Of a DNA stretch of 64,000 nt, positions 43,894 to 52,544 are shown one piece after another. Position numbers and translations under genes: made by a program. Where the stretch lies: contig NZ_CANMSJ010000008.1 of assembly GCF_947500605.1 (NCBI RefSeq), forward strand, positions 1 to 64,000, in the 5' to 3' direction. Each line of letters starts with the position of its first letter. Within the stretch, counting starts at the first letter, position 1. The DNA is from an uncultured Lacinutrix sp. Its GTDB lineage: Bacteria > Bacteroidota > Bacteroidia > Flavobacteriales > Flavobacteriaceae. Under the pieces are notes generated by a model, which saw nothing but the letters and a program-made list of their open reading frames with translations, made no database searches and was not told the origin of the DNA.

Positions 43894-45309
43894 ATGAAAA
43901 CATCCAAGATAATTCTTGTTACCTTACTGTTGCCTCTACTTTTTACTAGTTGTTTTGAAGATTTAGACGATAATCCAATTAGCACATTAGATATAAATGA
44001 ATTTGTTTATCGTGGATTAGATTCTTACTACTTATATAAAGATAGTGTTCCTAATTTAATTGAAGACAAAGCCAATAGCAGTAATTTTAGCAGCTATTTA
44101 AATGGTTTTAACTCACCTGAATCTTTATTCGAAAGTCTAATTTACGACAGAACAAATACAGATAGATTTAGCTGGATTACAGACGATTATATTGCACTTG
44201 AACAGCAATTTGATGGTATTACAAAATCTAACGGAATGGAATTTGGACTTAAACGTTACACTCCAGGAGGTAGTAATCTTTATGGGATAGTTCGATTTGT
44301 TTTACCAAATACAAGTGCTGAAGCTAACGGATTACAAAGAGGTGATTTATTTAACGCTGTAAATGGCACACAACTAACCGTTAATAATTGGTCTACACTT
44401 TTAGGTCAAGATAATTACACCTTAAGTTTTGCCGAATATAATGACAATGGCACTTCAGCAACAGACGATGATACTATTGATGCTACTCCAAATACTGTTG
44501 CGCTTTCTAAAATACAATACACAGAAAATCCTGTTTTTAAAACAGAAATACTTCAAGTAGAAGGTGAAAATGTAGGTTACCTTATGTACAATGGTTTTGT
44601 TAGTAATTTTAATAATGCTTTAAATACTGCTTTTGGTACATTTCAGGCTAATAATGTACAGCATTTGGTTCTCGATTTACGATATAACCCAGGAGGTTCT
44701 GTAAATACAGCAACGCTTTTAGGTAGTTTGGTTACAGGCAATAATACTGGTCAAGTTTTTGCCAAATTGAAATACAATAGCCAACAACAAGGCAACAACT
44801 TTAATTACACATTTGTAGATAATAACAATGGTTCTACACTTAATAACTTAAATCTAAATAAAGTATATGTTTTAGCAACAGGATCGTCAGCTTCGGCTAG
44901 TGAAATGGTTATTAACAGTTTAGATGCTTATATTGAAGTTATTCAAATTGGAACGCAGACAGTTGGTAAATCTCAAGCTTCAATTACATTATACGATTCT
45001 CCAGATTTTACAAGATCTCAACCAGACCCTAGACATACTTATGCTATGCAACCTCTAGTTGCTATTACTGTAAATAAAAATGATGATCAAGTACCTGAAG
45101 AAGGCTTAAATCCTTTAATAGAAATTGAAGAACAAGTAAACAACTACGGTGTTTTAGGAGATGCAAACGAACCTCTTTTAGCCGAAGCTTTAGCACATAT
45201 TTCTACTACTAATAAAGTTGCAAATACTCCAAAAGGTAAAGTTTCTAAAACGGTATTTGATAGTAACGATTTATTACCTCATTCTAAAGAAATGTATATT
45301 GAGCAATAA
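43894..45309 (+). CDS. S41 family (C-terminal processing) protease lipoprotein
   Basis: 471 residues from ATG at 43894 (MKTSKIILVTLLLPLLFTSC, lipobox Cys20); 40 upstream in-frame codons are discarded. An N-terminal helical domain, a PDZ-like part (GIVRFVLPNTSAEANGLQRGDLFNAVNG, about 125-165) and the S41 core: VGYLMYNGF, HLVLDLRYNPGGSVNTATLLGSL, catalytic Ser in TGSSASASEMVINSL and Lys in TVGKSQAS. It probably degrades periplasmic proteins with a free C-terminus. The next gene starts inside its last codons. Confidence 0.93.
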   Translation: MKTSKIILVTLLLPLLFTSCFEDLDDNPISTLDINEFVYRGLDSYYLYKDSVPNLIEDKANSSNFSSYLNGFNSPESLFESLIYDRTNTDRFSWITDDYIALEQQFDGITKSNGMEFGLKRYTPGGSNLYGIVRFVLPNTSAEANGLQRGDLFNAVNGTQLTVNNWSTLLGQDNYTLSFAEYNDNGTSATDDDTIDATPNTVALSKIQYTENPVFKTEILQVEGENVGYLMYNGFVSNFNNALNTAFGTFQANNVQHLVLDLRYNPGGSVNTATLLGSLVTGNNTGQVFAKLKYNSQQQGNNFNYTFVDNNNGSTLNNLNLNKVYVLATGSSASASEMVINSLDAYIEVIQIGTQTVGKSQASITLYDSPDFTRSQPDPRHTYAMQPLVAITVNKNDDQVPEEGLNPLIEIEEQVNNYGVLGDANEPLLAEALAHISTTNKVANTPKGKVSKTVFDSNDLLPHSKEMYIEQ

Positions 45310-45991
45310 AACATATTTTAATTGGAGTACTGGAAAAGACTCTGCTTTAGCATTATATCACTTACTTAAAGACGAACGTTTTTCCGTAGAAAAACTAGTC
45401 ACCTCTGTTAATTCACATTATAATAGAGTAACCATGCATGGCTTACCAGTCTCATTATTAATTAAACAGGCCGAATTATTAGAGATACCGCTTCAAACTA
45501 TTAATCTTCCAGAACAACCGAGTATGGAAGATTACGAAACAATAATGACTCAGGCAATAAGTAGCCTAAAAACTGAAGGATTTACACACAGTGTTTTTGG
45601 CGATATTTTTTTAGAAGACTTAAAAGCATATCGAGAAACTAATTTAAGTAAAGTAGGTATTTCTACAGTCTTTCCACTTTGGAAAAGAGACACCAAAGCA
45701 CTTATTACAGAATTTTTAGATCTTGGGTTTAAAGCAATAGTAGTATGTGCTAGCGCAAAACACCTATCTGAAGACTTTGTTGGCAAAACCCTAACAAAAG
45801 AACTTATAGAAAACTTACCCGAAGATGTAGATGTTTGTGGAGAAAATGGTGAATTCCATACCTTTTGTTACGATGGTCCAATTTTTAAAACACCTGTTCC
45901 CTTCTCTATTGGAGAGAAGATATATCGAGAATACGATACGCCTAATACAACAAACGAAAAAACCGGTTTCTGGTTTTGCGATTTATACTAA
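45299..45991 (+). CDS. PP-loop ATPase of the diphthine--ammonia ligase family
   Basis: 230 residues from TTG at 45299 (MSNKTYFNWSTGKDSALALYHLL), overlapping the S41 stop by 11 bp; a longer TTG start at 45218 would add a non-conserved leader. The PP-loop is STGKDSAL; further family motifs are EGFTHSVFGDIFLEDL, FPLWKRDTKALITEFLDLGFKAIVV, GENGEFHTFCYDGP. In archaea and eukaryotes Dph6 amidates diphthine; bacteria lack diphthamide, so the bacterial homologue does something else. Members often occur near B12 genes, as here. Confidence 0.85.
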   Translation: MSNKTYFNWSTGKDSALALYHLLKDERFSVEKLVTSVNSHYNRVTMHGLPVSLLIKQAELLEIPLQTINLPEQPSMEDYETIMTQAISSLKTEGFTHSVFGDIFLEDLKAYRETNLSKVGISTVFPLWKRDTKALITEFLDLGFKAIVVCASAKHLSEDFVGKTLTKELIENLPEDVDVCGENGEFHTFCYDGPIFKTPVPFSIGEKIYREYDTPNTTNEKTGFWFCDLY

Positions 45992-45993
45992 AT

Positions 45994-46024
45994 AAAAAAG
46001 CCTGCAAAATGCAGGCTTTTTTTT
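45994..46024. terminator. Bidirectional terminator
   Basis: AAAAAAGCCTGCA pairs with TGCAGGCTTTTTT, loop AAA; convergent stops at 45991 and 46073. Confidence 0.94.
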
Positions 46025-46072
46025 AGGTTAAATTTTGACTTGAGAATTGATTAATGTAAAAATTATAACTTA

Positions 46073-47116
46073 TTAGTTAAAGTAGATTTTTGAAGCCCCT
46101 ATTCCTACTGCAAAACTATTAGTTTCTGTTCCTGTTGCTATATCGTACACAAACAAAGTACTGTTTGCTGAAAAACTTGCATCTGCAAGAAACAACTCAT
46201 TATTTTTAACAGATAATCCATAAGCATAACTTGCTGTAATAGAAAATAAAGAAGTTGCTGGTAATGCTGTAGCAGCATCTGTTAAACCATATACTTCGTT
46301 GTTTAATACGTAATATGCCATACCATTATCGTATGCCATTAAACCTGGGTGCTCACCATCTGCAAAAGTTAAAGCAGAAATAATTGAATTATCAGACATG
46401 TCAATTTTAGTAATTGAAGCCTGTGTTTCATTTCCTGTCCAACTTTCGTTACCTCCAGATAATACAACTAAATCTCCTTGATTATTAATAGCCATTTCAT
46501 CTGGCTTAGAACCTACAATTATAGTATCTGTAGTGCTATCTGCAGTATTAACTACAGTAACAATATTATTAGTACTATAACCTCCTTTATGAGAAACATA
46601 AAGTTTGCTAGAATTTACTAAAACTTGCTCTGGTCCTTCACCTACAGCAATTGTAGATGTTACAGTGTTAGAGTTTAAATCTACAACAGCAATGTAATCA
46701 TCTGTAGCATCACTAGGATCTGCCCAATCAGATACATAAGCAGTATCACCATCGAAAGCAATATATCTAGGTAATGATAATCCTGTAGAAATTTCACCTA
46801 GTTTTTCAAATGTATAACGGTTAACAACTGTAATTGTTCCTGCATCTACAACGATATAAGCTTTATTTCCATTAAAACCTACAGACTGTAAATACACTCC
46901 TAAGTTTTCATTATTAACATTAAAATAAACTTGATTTTCTAAAGTAGATAAATCGTTAGATATGTAAGAAATTGAAGATGGTCCACCTTCTGTACTTACA
47001 ATAATTCCGTTTTCATAATCTCCTAAAGGCTCAGAAGGTGTTGCTAAATCGTCATCATTAGAACATGAAAATACTAACAGTGAAAGCGTTAAAATTGAAT
47101 AAATAATCTTTTTCAT
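46073..47116 (-). CDS. BtuG-like beta-propeller lipoprotein (DUF5074/YncE-like)
   Basis: 347 residues with lipobox (MKKIIYSILTLSLLVFSCSNDDD, Cys18) followed by acidic residues that favour surface export. The rest is a seven-bladed propeller: blades recur with patterns such as KAYIVVDAGTITVVNRYTFEKLGEI, TAYVSDWA, IAVVDLNSNTVTSTIAVGEGPEQVLV, KLYVSHKGG, VNTADSTTDTIIVGSKPDEMAIN. Members of this type next to BtuB (BtuG of Bacteroides) bind vitamin B12 at the cell surface. It follows btuB by 7 bp under the cobalamin riboswitch, which supports that role. Confidence 0.85.
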   Translation of the reverse strand: MKKIIYSILTLSLLVFSCSNDDDLATPSEPLGDYENGIIVSTEGGPSSISYISNDLSTLENQVYFNVNNENLGVYLQSVGFNGNKAYIVVDAGTITVVNRYTFEKLGEISTGLSLPRYIAFDGDTAYVSDWADPSDATDDYIAVVDLNSNTVTSTIAVGEGPEQVLVNSSKLYVSHKGGYSTNNIVTVVNTADSTTDTIIVGSKPDEMAINNQGDLVVLSGGNESWTGNETQASITKIDMSDNSIISALTFADGEHPGLMAYDNGMAYYVLNNEVYGLTDAATALPATSLFSITASYAYGLSVKNNELFLADASFSANSTLFVYDIATGTETNSFAVGIGASKIYFN

Positions 47117-47123
47117 AATTGTT

Positions 47124-48974
47124 TTAAAATTTATAGTGTAATTGAATATTAAAGTTTCTGTTTGGCATTGGTCTAAAAGCTACATTTTGATAAATTTCAT
47201 TAAAAATATTACTAATGTTTATGCCTAAATCCAATTCGTTTTTTGTTGTTTTAATTATTTTATAGTTAAGTCCTAAATTAGCAACATCGTAAGGTTCTAA
47301 ACTATAAAAAGAACCTTTTAAATTATCGGCAGTTGTAAAAACACTACCATTAAATAAATGCTGATAATATGCAGAAAATTTATTAAAGCTATATGCTAAA
47401 GAGACATTTGCTTTATGAAAAGGCACATAAATTAACTGTTTATTAGTCTCTAAATTCTCAGATACAGTATAAGAGTAATTAGAAGTAAATTTTAATTGAT
47501 GTTTATTAAATGTTTTTGTAATATCAACTCCTACTTCTGCACCATAACTATGAGACTTAGCTATGTTTTGAGGTGACCAAAATCCAGACAAACCTGGTTG
47601 CCATTGTATTAAATCTTCAGTTGAAATATAATAAGTGTTTAATTGAAATTTTAACCAATTAAAAGAAACAACATGGCCTAAATCTACTTGATAAGAAGAC
47701 TCTGGCACCAAGTCTAAGTTTCCACCAGGTTGCCAATATAAATCGTTAAATGTTGGAACTCTAAAATTCTTAGAACCATTAATCTTTAACTTATAGTGGT
47801 TCGAAAAACGAAAAGCACCATCCATCGAGAATAGCAATGGGCTTTTAAAATTAGACATTACATCTTGACGCACATTAAAACCTAAATTCACTTTTTTATT
47901 AGGGTTGTATTGTAGCAGTCCTGTAGCAGAAAATGCTCTCCTATTTGGCTCACCAAAACTACTTCCTTCACCTTCAAAATAATTATAGTCTAAAATACTT
48001 TTTACAGATAATGTTTTAGATAACTTATAATCGAAATTATGTTTTAATAATAACGTACTGACTTCTCCAAAAGAAAAGAATTCAGAATCTTTATTTTGAA
48101 AAAAATCAAAATGCTCTTTTATATAAGCAACCTTTAACGCAGACGTATAAGACAAACCATTTCTTGACCACTCTAACATAGACCTAGAGTTTCTATCTTC
48201 GTATTTACTCTTAGAAGGTGTTGCAGTTGTTCCAGAAAATTCTCTTTCACCTAAAAAAGACTGATGGTATAGCTTTATAACATCTTTATCAGACATAAAA
48301 TAACCCAAATTAGCGCTCAAACTTAAATTATTAAAAGCACCATTTTCGTTTACTTGATCTTTACTTAAATATTTATAATCATTTTCTGAATCTATATAAT
48401 TTATACCAATATTAAAAGCAAACTTCTCGTTACCATAATCGGTTACAAAACTTACGTTTTTAGTATTGAAACTGCCATAATTAAGCTTGACGTCGTTTTT
48501 TAAATGCGAACTAAAATCTAAGGTATTATCTAAATGAATACTTCCTCCAATTGCTCCACTTCCATATTGCACACTTCCTCCTCCATTTCTAATAACCACT
48601 TGATTGATGTTGTTAGTGTTTATGGTATTAAAATCGGTTTGCCCATTAAGTTGAGAGTTTATAGAAATACCATTCCAAATAACAGCAGTTTGAGAAGCGT
48701 TTGTTCCTCTAAAAGATGGTGAAGACACCATTCCATAACCATTTTCTTTAAAATAGATATTAGAATTGAAACGTAATAGATTAGTAAAAGTCGAGTTGTT
48801 TTTACTTAAAATTGAATCGTTTAGAACAGTGACTTTAAAACCTGCTGCGTTTTGATTAAGCTTAACATCGTTTAAAACAACCTCCTCTAACTTCTGGACA
48901 GAATCTAGCTTAGTTTGAGCTACAATGCTTAAACTAAAAAGAACACCTAATAAAAATAGAATACTTTGTTTCAT
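47124..48974 (-). CDS. btuB: TonB-dependent vitamin B12 receptor BtuB
   Basis: 616 residues with signal peptide (MKQSILFLLGVLFSLSIVAQ). Plug domain: LEEVVLNDVKLNQNAAGFKVTVLN (TonB box region), FRGTNASQTAVIWNGISINSQLNGQTDFNTI, VVIRNGGGSVQYGSGAIGGSIHLDN. Barrel of about 480 residues ending in FNIQLHYKF. The size is in the range of BtuB and much smaller than SusC. A cobalamin riboswitch immediately upstream gives the substrate. First gene of btuB-btuG. Confidence 0.95.
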   Translation of the reverse strand: MKQSILFLLGVLFSLSIVAQTKLDSVQKLEEVVLNDVKLNQNAAGFKVTVLNDSILSKNNSTFTNLLRFNSNIYFKENGYGMVSSPSFRGTNASQTAVIWNGISINSQLNGQTDFNTINTNNINQVVIRNGGGSVQYGSGAIGGSIHLDNTLDFSSHLKNDVKLNYGSFNTKNVSFVTDYGNEKFAFNIGINYIDSENDYKYLSKDQVNENGAFNNLSLSANLGYFMSDKDVIKLYHQSFLGEREFSGTTATPSKSKYEDRNSRSMLEWSRNGLSYTSALKVAYIKEHFDFFQNKDSEFFSFGEVSTLLLKHNFDYKLSKTLSVKSILDYNYFEGEGSSFGEPNRRAFSATGLLQYNPNKKVNLGFNVRQDVMSNFKSPLLFSMDGAFRFSNHYKLKINGSKNFRVPTFNDLYWQPGGNLDLVPESSYQVDLGHVVSFNWLKFQLNTYYISTEDLIQWQPGLSGFWSPQNIAKSHSYGAEVGVDITKTFNKHQLKFTSNYSYTVSENLETNKQLIYVPFHKANVSLAYSFNKFSAYYQHLFNGSVFTTADNLKGSFYSLEPYDVANLGLNYKIIKTTKNELDLGINISNIFNEIYQNVAFRPMPNRNFNIQLHYKF

Positions 48975-49014
48975 AATCTTAAAACCTTTCTCCCGAAGAT
49001 TTTTACGATATTGA

Positions 49015-49165
49015 AAATGGCAGGTCTCCTGACTCTCGTCTTGCTATCTGTCTTCCCAGAAATTTTTTCCAGTGACTTGAAGGGTGATAACAAGCATTCA
49101 CAAACGTGAACAAAGATTACAGTTGCGGGAACAGTTCAAGGTTTTAACTTGATTCCCTTTTAATT
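49015..49165 (-). ncRNA. Cobalamin riboswitch upstream of btuB
   Basis: On the minus strand the conserved words occur in order: GGGAATC near the 5' end (about 49157), GAACTGTTCCCGCAACTGTAA (about 49120-49137), CAAGTCACTGG (about 49070, the B12-box-like part), GGGAAGACAG and GAGTCAGGAGACCTGCC (about 49018-49034). The 3' end is about 40 nt before the btuB start. Binding of adenosyl- or aquocobalamin would shut off btuB-btuG. Confidence 0.96.
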
Positions 49166-49203
49166 AACTTTACTTTATTGCAAAGTCAAACCAAAATTCT
49201 TTG

Positions 49204-49211
49204 CAAAAGTA
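49204..49211 (-). promoter_or_regulatory. Probable -7 box for the btuB riboswitch transcript
   Basis: TACTTTTG on the minus strand fits TAnnTTTG, about 40 bp upstream of the first riboswitch base. No TTG at the exact -33 spacing, so moderate confidence. Confidence 0.45.
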
Positions 49212-49241
49212 AATTCTTTTTTAAATGCAGACTAATTAAAC

Positions 49242-49349
49242 TTACTTTTTCTTAGTCAGTTTATAGAATAGATAAATGAAGCCTACTAAAAAATGTAGCA
49301 AAATAATGCCTCCTAGTATATATATTGTTAAATTTGGACCGTCTTTCAT
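49242..49349 (-). CDS. Very small single-pass membrane protein in the B12 locus
   Basis: 35 residues: MKDGPNLTIYILGGIILLHF, then LVGFIYLFYKLTKKK. One membrane helix with a basic C-terminus, charge pattern placing the tail inside. It lies in the divergent region between btuB and btuF, upstream of the riboswitch promoter. The composition is clearly protein-like, but coding is not proven. Confidence 0.5.
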   Translation of the reverse strand: MKDGPNLTIYILGGIILLHFLVGFIYLFYKLTKKK

Positions 49350-49392
49350 GACTTAAATTTTATATAAATTTAAAAGAATCTCATCTATTTAA

Positions 49393-50559
49393 ATGTTACA
49401 AATGTTACAAAACAAGTCTTTTTTATCTTTTCTACTTTTCATAATATTAGGCATTACCTCTTGCAAAAAAGAAGTAAAACCAAATCCTGAAATAAAGCAA
49501 GATGTTGCTAAATCTGAATTAAAATATGCTGATGGATTTTCGATTACACATAACGAAAATTTTAAAATCATAACAATTAATAGTCCTTGGCCAAAATCTG
49601 AAAAAACATATAAATACGTTTTGGTTAACAAAAGCATATTACCAAAAATCACTTTTAATAAAGACGAGTTCGATGGTATCATTACAACACCAATAGAAAA
49701 AATTGTAGTCACTTCTACAACACACATTCCTGCTCTTGAACTTTTAGGTGTTCAAGAAACCTTAATTGGTTTTCCTGGAACAGACTATATCTCTTCTAAA
49801 AAAACCAGAGCAAGAATTGATAGTGGAGACGTAAGAGAACTTGGTAAAAACGAAGGTATAAATACTGAAGTTTTACTAAATCTCAATCCAGACTTAGTTG
49901 TTGCTTTTGGAGTCGATGGAAAAAGCAAGTCGTTAGAAACTATTAAAAATGCTAATATTCCTGTAATATATAATGGTGATTGGGTAGAAAAATCAGCTTT
50001 AGCAAAAGCAGAGTGGATTAAGTTTTTTGGTGTACTTTATAATAAACAAAAAGTAGCCGATTCTATTTTTAACAGTATTGAAAAAGACTATTTAGAAGCT
50101 AAAAAAATTGCAGCGAAGGTTACTAAACAACCAACTATATTAAGTGGTGCCATGTATAAAGATATTTGGTATTTACCAAATGGAGCAAGTACAGAGGCAC
50201 AGATATTAAAAGATGCTAACGTTAATTACTTATGGAGTGAAACTACTGGAACTGGTAGTTTAGCGTTAAACTTTGAAACAGTTTTCGATAAAGCTAAAAC
50301 TGCCGATTTATGGTTAAGTCCATCATACTACTCAAGTTTTGAAGCACTAGAAAAAGGAAACGAGCATTACACAAAATTTGATGCTTTTAAAAACAAAAAC
50401 ATATACACTTTTTCAAATACTACAGGAGAAACTGGAGGCGTTTTATATTACGAGCTTGGAACTGCAAGACCAGATTTAGTTTTAAAAGATATTATTAAAA
50501 TCTGTCATCCTGAATTATTACAAAATTACACACCTTACTTTTTTAAACCTTTAAAATAA
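49393..50559 (+). CDS. btuF: Periplasmic cobalamin-binding lipoprotein, BtuF-type
   Basis: 388 residues with lipobox (MLQMLQNKSFLSFLLFIILGITSCKK, Cys24); a second ATG at 49402 is an equally possible start. Type III substrate-binding fold: IVVTSTTHIPALELLGVQETLIGFPG, INTEVLLNLNPDLVVAFGVDG, IPVIYNGDWVEKSALAKAEWIKFFGVL, FETVFDKAKTADLWLSPSYYS, ARPDLVLKDIIKICHPEL. It is the first gene of a btuF-btuC-btuD operon divergent from btuB, so B12 is the likely ligand, although the fold also serves haem and siderophores. Confidence 0.88.
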   Translation: MLQMLQNKSFLSFLLFIILGITSCKKEVKPNPEIKQDVAKSELKYADGFSITHNENFKIITINSPWPKSEKTYKYVLVNKSILPKITFNKDEFDGIITTPIEKIVVTSTTHIPALELLGVQETLIGFPGTDYISSKKTRARIDSGDVRELGKNEGINTEVLLNLNPDLVVAFGVDGKSKSLETIKNANIPVIYNGDWVEKSALAKAEWIKFFGVLYNKQKVADSIFNSIEKDYLEAKKIAAKVTKQPTILSGAMYKDIWYLPNGASTEAQILKDANVNYLWSETTGTGSLALNFETVFDKAKTADLWLSPSYYSSFEALEKGNEHYTKFDAFKNKNIYTFSNTTGETGGVLYYELGTARPDLVLKDIIKICHPELLQNYTPYFFKPLK

Positions 50560-51576
50560 TTGCCAAATACCAACACATATAAATTTTCTTTTACAGTATT
50601 AACATTAGTATTAATACTGTGTTTTTTTGCTAATATTAGTTTAGGCTCTGTATCGATTCCTTTTAAAACCATTTTTGAAAGTTTAATAGGTACTACAGAT
50701 AACTATATTATTCAAAATTATAGATTACCAAAAGCCTTTACAGCTATTTTGGTTGGCTCTGGTTTAGGTATTTCGGGACTATTAATGCAAACTTTATTTC
50801 GAAATCCATTAGCAGGACCGTTTGTTTTAGGTATTACCTCTGGAGCAAGTTTAGGCGTTGCTTTGTTAATTATGGGATCATCGGTTTTTGGTGGTTTCTT
50901 TGCTACACTTTTAATCTCTAAATGGAGTTTAGTTATTGCAGCAAGCTTAGGTAGTTTTCTGGTATTATTAACTGTTTTAATAGTGTCTTCAAGAGTAAAA
51001 GACACCATGGCAATATTAATAATAGGACTTATGTTTGGAAGCGTTACCGCAGCTGTAGTAAGTGTACTTTCTTATTTTAGTTCTGCCGAAGAATTACAAC
51101 GTTACATTTTTTGGGGCTTTGGGAGTTTAGGCGATTTACAATGGAACGAACTTAAAATATTTGGATTCATTTACGCGCTTGGAATTGTATTTAGCATCGC
51201 TTCAATTAAAGCATTAAACACACTTTTATTGGGCGAAAATTACGCTAAAAGTTTAGGTTTAAATATTAAACAAAGCAGATTAATAGTTATTATAGCAACC
51301 AGCTTATTAGCAGGAACAATAACTGCTTTTGCCGGACCAATAGCTTTTATAGGTTTAGCAATTCCGCATATAACAAGACAAGTTTTTAATACCTCAAATC
51401 ATAAAATATTATTACCAGCCGTGTTTTTAATTGGTGCCATTGTTATGCTTATTTGCGATAGTATTGCACAATTACCAACAAGCGATTATACGTTGCCTAT
51501 TAACGCCATAACCTCATTAATTGGAGCGCCTATTGTTATTTGGTTATTGGTTAGAAAACGTAAAATGGTGTTTTAG
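50560..51576 (+). CDS. btuC: FecCD-family ABC permease, BtuC-type
   Basis: 338 residues starting at TTG 50560, the codon directly after the btuF stop. About ten membrane helices with family motifs RLPKAFTAILVGSGLGISGLLMQTLFRNPLAGPFVLGITSGASLG, IGLMFGSVTAAVVSVLSYFS, GGFLG-type gap replaced by WGFGSLGDL, AFAGPIAFIGLAIPHITRQVF, LPINAITSLIGAPIVIWLL. It forms the membrane channel of the importer. Confidence 0.93.
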   Translation: MPNTNTYKFSFTVLTLVLILCFFANISLGSVSIPFKTIFESLIGTTDNYIIQNYRLPKAFTAILVGSGLGISGLLMQTLFRNPLAGPFVLGITSGASLGVALLIMGSSVFGGFFATLLISKWSLVIAASLGSFLVLLTVLIVSSRVKDTMAILIIGLMFGSVTAAVVSVLSYFSSAEELQRYIFWGFGSLGDLQWNELKIFGFIYALGIVFSIASIKALNTLLLGENYAKSLGLNIKQSRLIVIIATSLLAGTITAFAGPIAFIGLAIPHITRQVFNTSNHKILLPAVFLIGAIVMLICDSIAQLPTSDYTLPINAITSLIGAPIVIWLLVRKRKMVF

Positions 51577-51597
51577 TGTAAAAAAGTTAGAAGTGTG

Positions 51598-51720
51598 AAG
51601 TTGGAAGTTGGAAGTTGGCAAACGATAAAATTCGGTACTAGTTCCTCTCTTCAGTTGAAGAAAGGTGTGTTTTCGAAGAAAACTCGGAAAGTTTAAAAAA
51701 AAGCGCGAAGCAGCTTTAAA
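51598..51720. repeat. 7-bp tandem and copy B of an 80-bp dispersed repeat
   Basis: GAAGTTG is repeated three times at 51598-51618. 51641-51720 resembles 39628-39710 (see there), including AAGCGCGAAGC. The pair sits in the gap between btuC and btuD, which otherwise would be an operon; it probably inserted there. Confidence 0.75.
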
Positions 51721-51744
51721 AGGAATAAAAAAGAAGATAAACTA

Positions 51745-52539
51745 GTGACAAATAAAATAGAACATACCATCCTAGAAACCAAAAACCTTTCCATTGGCTA
51801 CAAGTCTAAAAAGGCTGAAACTATTATTGCTTCTAATATTAATTTAGAATTAAAAGAAGGACAATTAATAGGATTAGTTGGTGCTAATGGTATTGGAAAA
51901 TCTACATTATTAAGAACCTTAACGCAAGTACAACCCGAATTAGCTGGATCTCTTTATTTAAATAATAAACCTTTAAATGAATACGATAATTTAGAGTTAG
52001 CACAAGCTATGAGTTTAGTTTTAACCGAACAAATAGCCTCTAAAAACTTATCGGTTTTCGAACTTGTTGCACTTGGTAGACAACCATACACTAATTGGGT
52101 AGGTAGTTTATCTGAAACTGATATTGAGATAATAAACAAAGCCATTACACAAACAAACATTGAAGATTTAAAACATAAAAAATGTTTTGAACTTAGTGAT
52201 GGACAGCTTCAAAAAGTAATGATTACACGTGCATTAGCACAAGATACAGACTTAATAATTCTAGATGAACCTACCTCCCATTTAGATATGTATCACAAAG
52301 CATACATTCTTAAACTACTTCAACAGCTAGCTAAAGAAACTGGTAAAACCATATTATTTTCTTCTCACGAAATAGATTTGGCAATCCAATTATGCGATAC
52401 AATGATAGTTATGACTAAAACTGAAGTCGTTTCAAACTCACCTGCAAACCTTATAAAGCAAGGTGCTTTTAATAATTTATTTCCAAGCGATTTAATTGTT
52501 TTTGATGAAGCTTCTGGTAGTTTTCGAGTTAAGAAATAG
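51745..52539 (+). CDS. btuD: ABC transporter ATPase, BtuD-type
   Basis: 264 residues starting at GTG 51745. Walker A GANGIGKSTLL, signature LSDGQLQKVMITRALAQD, Walker B LIILDEPTSHLDM, H-loop SSHEIDLAIQLCD. Typical of the iron/B12 family. It drives BtuC. The 168-bp gap to btuC holds a repeat instead of a promoter I can recognise. Confidence 0.93.
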   Translation: MTNKIEHTILETKNLSIGYKSKKAETIIASNINLELKEGQLIGLVGANGIGKSTLLRTLTQVQPELAGSLYLNNKPLNEYDNLELAQAMSLVLTEQIASKNLSVFELVALGRQPYTNWVGSLSETDIEIINKAITQTNIEDLKHKKCFELSDGQLQKVMITRALAQDTDLIILDEPTSHLDMYHKAYILKLLQQLAKETGKTILFSSHEIDLAIQLCDTMIVMTKTEVVSNSPANLIKQGAFNNLFPSDLIVFDEASGSFRVKK

Positions 52540-52544
52540 AAGTA

